From Shewanella sairae (GTDB lineage: Bacteria > Pseudomonadota > Gammaproteobacteria > Enterobacterales > Shewanellaceae), in assembly GCF_023283535.1 (NCBI RefSeq), contig NZ_JAKILT010000008.1:59566-123565 (forward strand): a DNA stretch of 64,000 nucleotides, given 5' to 3'. Below, piece by piece: positions 58,943-64,000 of the stretch. Numbering within the stretch: the first letter of the stretch is position 1; each line of letters opens with the position of its first letter. Position numbers and translations under genes: made by a program. The notes under the pieces were generated by a model, which was not told the DNA's origin, made no database searches, and worked only from the letters and a program-made list of their open reading frames with translations.

Positions 58943-59590
58943 TTACTCTAGAACATTAAGCAGGTCAATTGGTCGGTGAATAATTGCTTTAGGCTTCGCC
59001 AGTAATAACCTTGATTCACTGTGCGCGCCGTAACTCACACCAACGGAGTCAATACCGGCATTATTAGCCATATTCAAATCATGCAGTGAATCGCCAATCA
59101 TTATGGCTCTTTGAGGTTTCACTTTTAGCTCTTCTAAAAGTTCATGAAGCATGTCCGGATTAGGCTTACTTTTAGACTCATCAGCGCAGCGGCTCGACTC
59201 AAAATGGTGGCCTAACCCGGTTTCTGATAGCACTCGGTTCAAACCATTACGACCTTTTCCTGTTGCAACGGCTAAACGATATTCCCTAGCAGACAATTCA
59301 TTTAACAGCTGCTCGCTACCATCAAATAGTGGGCTTGGCGTATTATTAAGCGTTAAGTAGTGTTCTTTATACGAACTAATCATCGGCTCAAAATCTATAT
59401 TCGACTGCAATGGGTATAGCGTTTTTAACGCTTCCTCCATGGAAAGACCAATTACATCTCTCACCGCTTGCTCTGATGGCGTCGCTATTGTCAGCGTCTG
59501 CGCCATCTGCTGCATGCAAGTAACAATTTTACTGATGGAGTCCATTAAGGTTCCATCCCAATCGAAAATGACTAATTCGTAAGATTTCAT
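58943..59590 (-). CDS. HAD-family phosphatase (phosphoglycolate phosphatase-like)
   Basis: 215 residues. FDWDGTLMDS (nucleophile Asp), VATGKGR, SKPNPDMLHE and MIGDSLHDLNMANNAG are the four HAD motifs. The cap domain lies between. It overlaps rluC by 4 bases (ATGA), so it is translated with it, and such HAD genes commonly follow rluC in related genomes. The substrate is not known. Confidence 0.85.
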   Translation of the reverse strand: MKSYELVIFDWDGTLMDSISKIVTCMQQMAQTLTIATPSEQAVRDVIGLSMEEALKTLYPLQSNIDFEPMISSYKEHYLTLNNTPSPLFDGSEQLLNELSAREYRLAVATGKGRNGLNRVLSETGLGHHFESSRCADESKSKPNPDMLHELLEELKVKPQRAIMIGDSLHDLNMANNAGIDSVGVSYGAHSESRLLLAKPKAIIHRPIDLLNVLE

Positions 59591-60546
59591 ACTTTCTTTA
59601 ACTTCTTTAAGGTTGATTCGAGTATTGGGTCTAATGGTGCTTTAACTTGCATCACTTCTTCTGTTTCAGGATGCGTGAACTTTAACTGCGCAGCATGAAG
59701 GAACAATCTGTTTAATCCTTTTGCACGCATAGAGTCGTCAAACTTTTGTTCGCTGTACTTTTCGTCACAAGCAATCGGATGACCTGTAAATTGACAGTGC
59801 ACACGAATTTGGTGCGTACGCCCAGTAACAGGGCTTGCTTGTACTAAGGTTGAATCTTCATACTTCTGTAAAATCTTAAAACGCGTCTCAGACTCTTTAC
59901 CTTCTTTGTTAACACGTACAATCCGCTCACCAGATTTCAGTGTCAATTTAAGCAAAGGTGCCTTAATAATTTTATCATGAGCTTGCCACTCACCTCTAAC
60001 CAGTGCCACATAGTCTTTCTGCATTTTCTTATATCTAAGTTGATCGTGCAGATGACGCAGAGCACTGCGCTTCTTAGCAATGAGTAACACACCAGAGGTT
60101 TCTTTATCTAAACGATGGACTAACTCAAGAAACTTTTGCTGCGTACGCAGTGAGCGCATCGCTTCAATTACACCGAATTCAACGCCACTACCACCATGAA
60201 CGGCAATGCCTGATGGTTTGTTTAGCACAATGAGGTATTTATCTTCAAATAAAATACGTTCTTCAAGTTGCGATACTTTAGTCAATTTGGCGGAAGGACC
60301 TGGGCGGCCTTCACTTTCAGACACTCTTACCGGCGGAACACGTACGATATCGCCATCAGCCAATTTATACTCAGGCTTAATACGCTTCTTGTTCACACGA
60401 ACCTCGCCTTTACGTACGATCCTGTAGATCATACTTTTAGGCACACCCTTAAGTTTTGTTAGAAGAAAATTGTCGATACGTTGTCCAACATGGTCCTCAT
60501 CAATAGTAACCATTTGGACTTGTGCTTTTGGAGATGGAGTATTCAT
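59587..60546 (-). CDS. rluC: 23S rRNA pseudouridine synthase RluC
   Basis: 319 residues. An N-terminal S4-like domain (GQRIDNFLLTKLKGVPKSMIY, VRVNKKRIKPEYKL) precedes the RluA/RsuA-type catalytic domain with HRLDKETSGVLLIA (catalytic Asp). In E. coli RluC modifies positions 955, 2504 and 2580 of 23S rRNA. It is divergent from rne, as in other gammaproteobacteria. Confidence 0.94.
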   Translation of the reverse strand: MNTPSPKAQVQMVTIDEDHVGQRIDNFLLTKLKGVPKSMIYRIVRKGEVRVNKKRIKPEYKLADGDIVRVPPVRVSESEGRPGPSAKLTKVSQLEERILFEDKYLIVLNKPSGIAVHGGSGVEFGVIEAMRSLRTQQKFLELVHRLDKETSGVLLIAKKRSALRHLHDQLRYKKMQKDYVALVRGEWQAHDKIIKAPLLKLTLKSGERIVRVNKEGKESETRFKILQKYEDSTLVQASPVTGRTHQIRVHCQFTGHPIACDEKYSEQKFDDSMRAKGLNRLFLHAAQLKFTHPETEEVMQVKAPLDPILESTLKKLKKV

Positions 60547-61145
60547 ACTGCGCCGTTATGTATTTCGTTGCAGAGCATTGTACAACAACTGAAAAGAATT
60601 GTGCCTTTCCATTTGCTGATTTTATCTATTATTGCTATATTTCCCTCGCTATTGCTGGCAACTATTGGATAAATCGTCCCAAAGCCAGCGGTACATGACG
60701 TATCAGTACGAGACTAAAAACGTTTAAGGATTGATAGTAAATCGTTAATTTACAGGTCGTTGTATCAATAAAAAGGCAAAAAAATACGCCTTCACGACTA
60801 AATCAAAACTAAAGCCCAATTTATAACTGGTTTCTCGACTGAAACGCCCCAATTTCGAAGAATAATTTTAACTCGTCGTCAGACGCTACCATTTCGAATT
60901 GGCATTACCGGAAAGTATTTAAAGAATTTATGGGGTTGGTTGACATTTAACAACGAATTCCTTGTTTTTTGTAAACATAAAAAAATAAGCCATAAATAGG
61001 ATGCGACACGCAGCGAATGCGTCTAACAGTTATTGCGCACCTTGCCTAGAGACCAGCCGTGAGGTTTTGTTTTTTAATCCTAGGCCCGTAATGCAGTGAA
61101 ATATGTAGCGTTTGATGACCTTATATAAAGAAGAATTACGTCATC
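60547..61145. other. rluC-rne divergent region with the rne leader
   Basis: 599 bases. A consensus -35 TTGACA (60940-60945) faces rne but lacks a clear -10. CCAATTTCGAA (about 60849-60859) and TTCGAATTGG (about 60893-60902) could form a stem in the leader, in the general place where E. coli has its RNase E autoregulatory hairpin. No gene was seen. Confidence 0.45.
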
Positions 61146-64000
61146 ATGAAACGGATGTTAATCAATGCGACTCAATCTGAAGAGTTGCGCGTTGCCCTTG
61201 TTGATGGGCAACAACTGTATGATTTGGATATTGAAAGCCCAGGTCATGAACAAAAGAAAGCCAATATTTATAAAGGCACAATCACTCGCGTAGAGCCGTC
61301 TTTAGAAGCGGCTTTCGTGGATTACGGTGCTGAACGCCACGGCTTCCTTCCACTTAAAGAAATCGCTCGCGAATACTTTCCAAAAGGTTACTCTTTCCAA
61401 GGCCGTCCTAGCATTAAGGAAGTGGTTAAAGAAGGCCAAGAAGTTATCATTCAAATTGATAAAGAAGAGCGCGGCAACAAAGGCGCAGCCCTTACTACCT
61501 TTATCAGTCTTGCAGGTTCTTACCTAGTTCTAATGCCAAATAACCCTCGCGCTGGCGGTATTTCACGTCGTATCGAAGGTGACGAGCGTACTGAACTTAA
61601 AGCTGCACTTGCTGAGCTAGAAGTACCACAAGGCATGGGTCTAATCGTTCGTACAGCGGGCGTTGGTAAAGACCCAGCAGAGCTGAAATGGGATCTTAAG
61701 GTACTACAGCACCACTGGGCTGCTATTAAAGAAGCATCAGAAAGTGCCCCTGCACCTTTCTTAATCCATCAAGAAAGTAACGTGATTGTACGTGCTATCC
61801 GTGACTATTTACGTCGCGATGTTGGCGAAATCCTGATTGACCACCCACGTATTTTCGAACAAGCAAAAGAACACGTTTCGCTAGTTCGTCCAGATTTTGT
61901 TGAGCGTATTAAACGCTACGACGCTGAAGTACCATTATTCACTCACTACCAAATCGAAACGCAAATTGAATCTGCTTTCCAACGTGAAGTGCGTCTACCA
62001 TCTGGTGGCTCAATCGTTATTGATCCAACTGAAGCACTAACGTCTATCGATATTAACTCTGCTCGCGCAACCAAAGGCGGCGATATCGAAGAAACGGCAC
62101 TAAACACTAACTTAGAAGCCGCTGACGAAATTGCCCGTCAATTACGTCTACGTGACTTAGGTGGTTTGGTTGTTATCGACTTCATCGATATGACGCCAGT
62201 GCGTCACCAACGTGAAGTTGAAAAGCGTATGCAAGATGCCGTTCATCATGACCGCGCTCGTGTGCAATTAGGTCGTATTTCTCGTTTTGGTTTGATGGAA
62301 ATGTCACGCCAGCGTCTACGTCCTTCTTTAGAAGAATCAGCCGCTCACTTGTGTCCTCGCTGTCATGGCCAAGGCACGATTCGTGGTACTGAATCGCTAG
62401 CATTATCAATTCTTCGTCTAATGGAAGAAGAAGCAATCAAAGAGAACACCTCGCAAATTGAAGCGGTAGTGCCTGTTGATGTTGCAGCTTTCCTACTAAA
62501 CGAAAAGCGTAAAGCGATTCGCATCACTGAAAAGCGTCATAACGTTGAAGTGTATGTCATCCCAGATCCAAATATGACAACACCGGATTACCGTGTTGTA
62601 CGTCATCGTAAAGATGATGAAATCAGCGAATCAAGCTACAAGTTACTTGAAAAAGAAGAGTCTAAGCTATACGAGCCTCGTAAACTTGAGCGAGCTGCGG
62701 CGCCACAGCCGGCACTGAAAGGTTTCTCTACACCTAAAAAAGCGGTGATTGAAGAAACTAAACCAGCTGCTGCACCTAAGAAAGAAGAACCTGGTTTCTT
62801 CGCTAAGATTGCTGCTGCAATTAGCTCGCTATTTGGTAGTAAAGAAGAGCCAAAAGCTGAGCCTAAGAAGCAGGACAAAGACAGCCGTAATCAAAGTCGT
62901 AATAACAACCGCCGTAATAGCAACCGTCGTAACGACACGCGTCGCAATCGTAATGATAGCCGCAATGAAAACAGCGAGCAGTCAAAAGATAAACGCAAAA
63001 ACAATCGCAACGAGAATAACGACAACCGTACTTCTGAAGACACGAACAAGCGTCAAACTCGTAACGAAAAGCCACGCAAAGAGAATAAGACAGAGACAAC
63101 TAACGAACAGCCTAAGCAAGAAGCTGCACGTGAACGCCGTCAACGTCGTAACATGCGTCGCAAAGTACGTGTAAACAACGAACAGCAAGAAGAGTTAAAA
63201 GCTGACGTTGCAGTGACAGAAGCGCCAGTGCAAGCTAAGCCATCAACGGATGACAAGCCTGCTAAGCCAAAGCGTCAACCACGTAAGCCAAAAAGCAGTT
63301 GAAGCCGAGACGGTTGAACAAGTTGATGCAGTGAGCACAGAAAGTGCTGCAGTTGAAACGCCAAAGCCTGCTGTAGACAGCAAAGTTGAAGCGACTGAAG
63401 TAAAAGCTCACGCTGACACTGTGGCAGAAACAACAGAAGATGCGACATCTACTGAAGAAAACGTTCGTGAACCTCGTGAAGGTCAGCGCAGAAGCCGTCG
63501 TAGTCCTCGCCACCTAAGAGCTGCAGGACAACGTCGTCGTCGCGATGAAGATGCACAACATGGTGATGACAACGCAACGCCAGCGTTTATCCCTAATGAA
63601 GTAGAAGCGCCAGCAATAGAAGCAGAGCAAACTGTTACTTCTCCAGCACCTGTAGTTGTTGTTGCTGAAACAGCAATTGAGCCTATTGAAGTTGCATCAG
63701 TGCAAATGCCACAAGCAGATGCATCTGTTGAAGTGAAAGCTGAGCCAGTTGTTGAAGCTAAAGTTGCAGCGCCTGTTGAAGTGAAAGCTGAGCCAGTAGT
63801 TGAAGCTAAAGTTGCAGCACCTGTTGAAGTGAAAGCTGAGCCAGTAGTTGAAGCTAAAGTTGCAGCACCTGTTGAAGTGAGAGCTGAGCCAGTGGTTGAA
63901 GCTAAAGTAGCAGCGCCTGTTGAAGTGAAAGCTGAGCCAGTAGTTGAAGCTAAAGTTGCAGCACCTGTTGAAGTGAAAGCTGAGCCAGTAGTTGAAGCTA
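61146..64000 (+). pseudogene. rne: Ribonuclease E, frameshifted after residue 718 and cut by the window end
   Basis: The first frame (61146-63302, 718 residues) holds the full catalytic half: S1 domain ([20 protein letters not shown]), catalytic Asp residues in SIDINSARA and VVIDFIDM, and the zinc link CPRCHGQG; then the Arg-rich region. It ends with TGA at 63300. The +1 frame from 63295 to the window end encodes the expected RNase E tail (RRSPRHLRAAGQRRRR and repeats). The switch is at an A5 run (63290-63294); four A would restore the frame. RNase E is the degradosome endonuclease and scaffold. A sequencing error is possible. Confidence 0.85.
63727..64000 (+). repeat. 48-bp tandem repeat in the rne tail
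   Basis: Units start at 63727, 63775, 63823, 63871, 63919 and 63967 (last one partial). Each encodes the 16-residue VEVKAEPVVEAKVAAP with only few synonymous changes and one Lys-to-Arg. The array continues past the window end. Confidence 0.92.

Noticed and set aside
63288..63302. Programmed frameshifting in rne
   Set aside because: The A5 run is not a canonical A-AAA-AAG heptamer and the needed shift is +1, not -1; no known +1 signal was seen. A one-base insertion or sequencing error fits better.
62749..63513. Several frames on both strands over the end of rne
   Set aside because: They come from the Arg/Lys/Glu-rich low-complexity coding region of rne and have no own signals.

Overview
The window is a stretch of gammaproteobacterial chromosome, most likely from a marine Shewanella. 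The evidence is gene order and protein type: hisGDCBHAFI with a His-codon leader peptide, pheS-pheT-ihfA, yceD-rpmF-plsX-fabHDG-acpP-fabF, divergent rluC/rne, a long-form PurC, a eukaryotic-type AdoMet decarboxylase beside speA and speB, and an intergenic repeat of a kind familiar from Shewanella. No plasmid, phage, transposase, CRISPR or tRNA/rRNA gene was seen. It is nearly all housekeeping DNA, with short accessory patches.

Layout. 1-10 kb: the end of minE, then on the minus strand rnd, fadD, an alpha/beta hydrolase, an exported methyltransferase-fold protein, an M50B-like membrane protease with a small overlapping partner, tsaB and the helicase yoaA; a small membrane protein gene runs opposite. 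10.4-18 kb: the complete histidine operon behind a leader peptide and attenuator. 18-25 kb: a periplasmic binding protein, purC, a lipid A acyltransferase, then ihfA, pheT and pheS on the minus strand. 25.5-33 kb: a signal-transduction patch (a frameshifted chemotaxis receptor and a large Cache/PAS sensor with a degenerate kinase end), an exported tandem retropepsin-like protein, small hypotheticals, YceI, and two copies of the repeat. 33.6-38.4 kb: pdxH and polyamine genes (speB, AdoMet decarboxylase, speA). 39-49 kb: cvfB-like, yceH, a two-gene ABC exporter, a third repeat copy, a cold-shock gene, rlmA, sbcB, cdd, a beta-hydroxyacid dehydrogenase and a hotdog thioesterase. 49.5-56 kb: the fatty-acid synthesis cluster. 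56-64 kb: maf/yceF, a GGDEF protein, an HAD phosphatase, rluC and rne.

How genes cooperate. The his genes make histidine from PRPP and ATP. SpeA and SpeB turn arginine into putrescine, and the AdoMet decarboxylase supplies the aminopropyl donor for spermidine (no spermidine synthase is in the window). PlsX, FabH, FabD, FabG, AcpP and FabF initiate and elongate acyl chains, and FadD activates fatty acids.

Most notable: two frameshifts in otherwise intact genes (the chemotaxis receptor at about 25.9 kb; rne at an A5 run at 63290-63294); a 48-bp tandem repeat in the rne tail; a single-chain protein with two retropepsin-like DTGA motifs; the eukaryotic-type AdoMet decarboxylase; a his attenuator whose pairings suggest a specific switch; three copies of one intergenic repeat; and a near-leaderless promoter with a GC-rich discriminator in front of yceD-rpmF. 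I did not find a convincing new multi-gene system.
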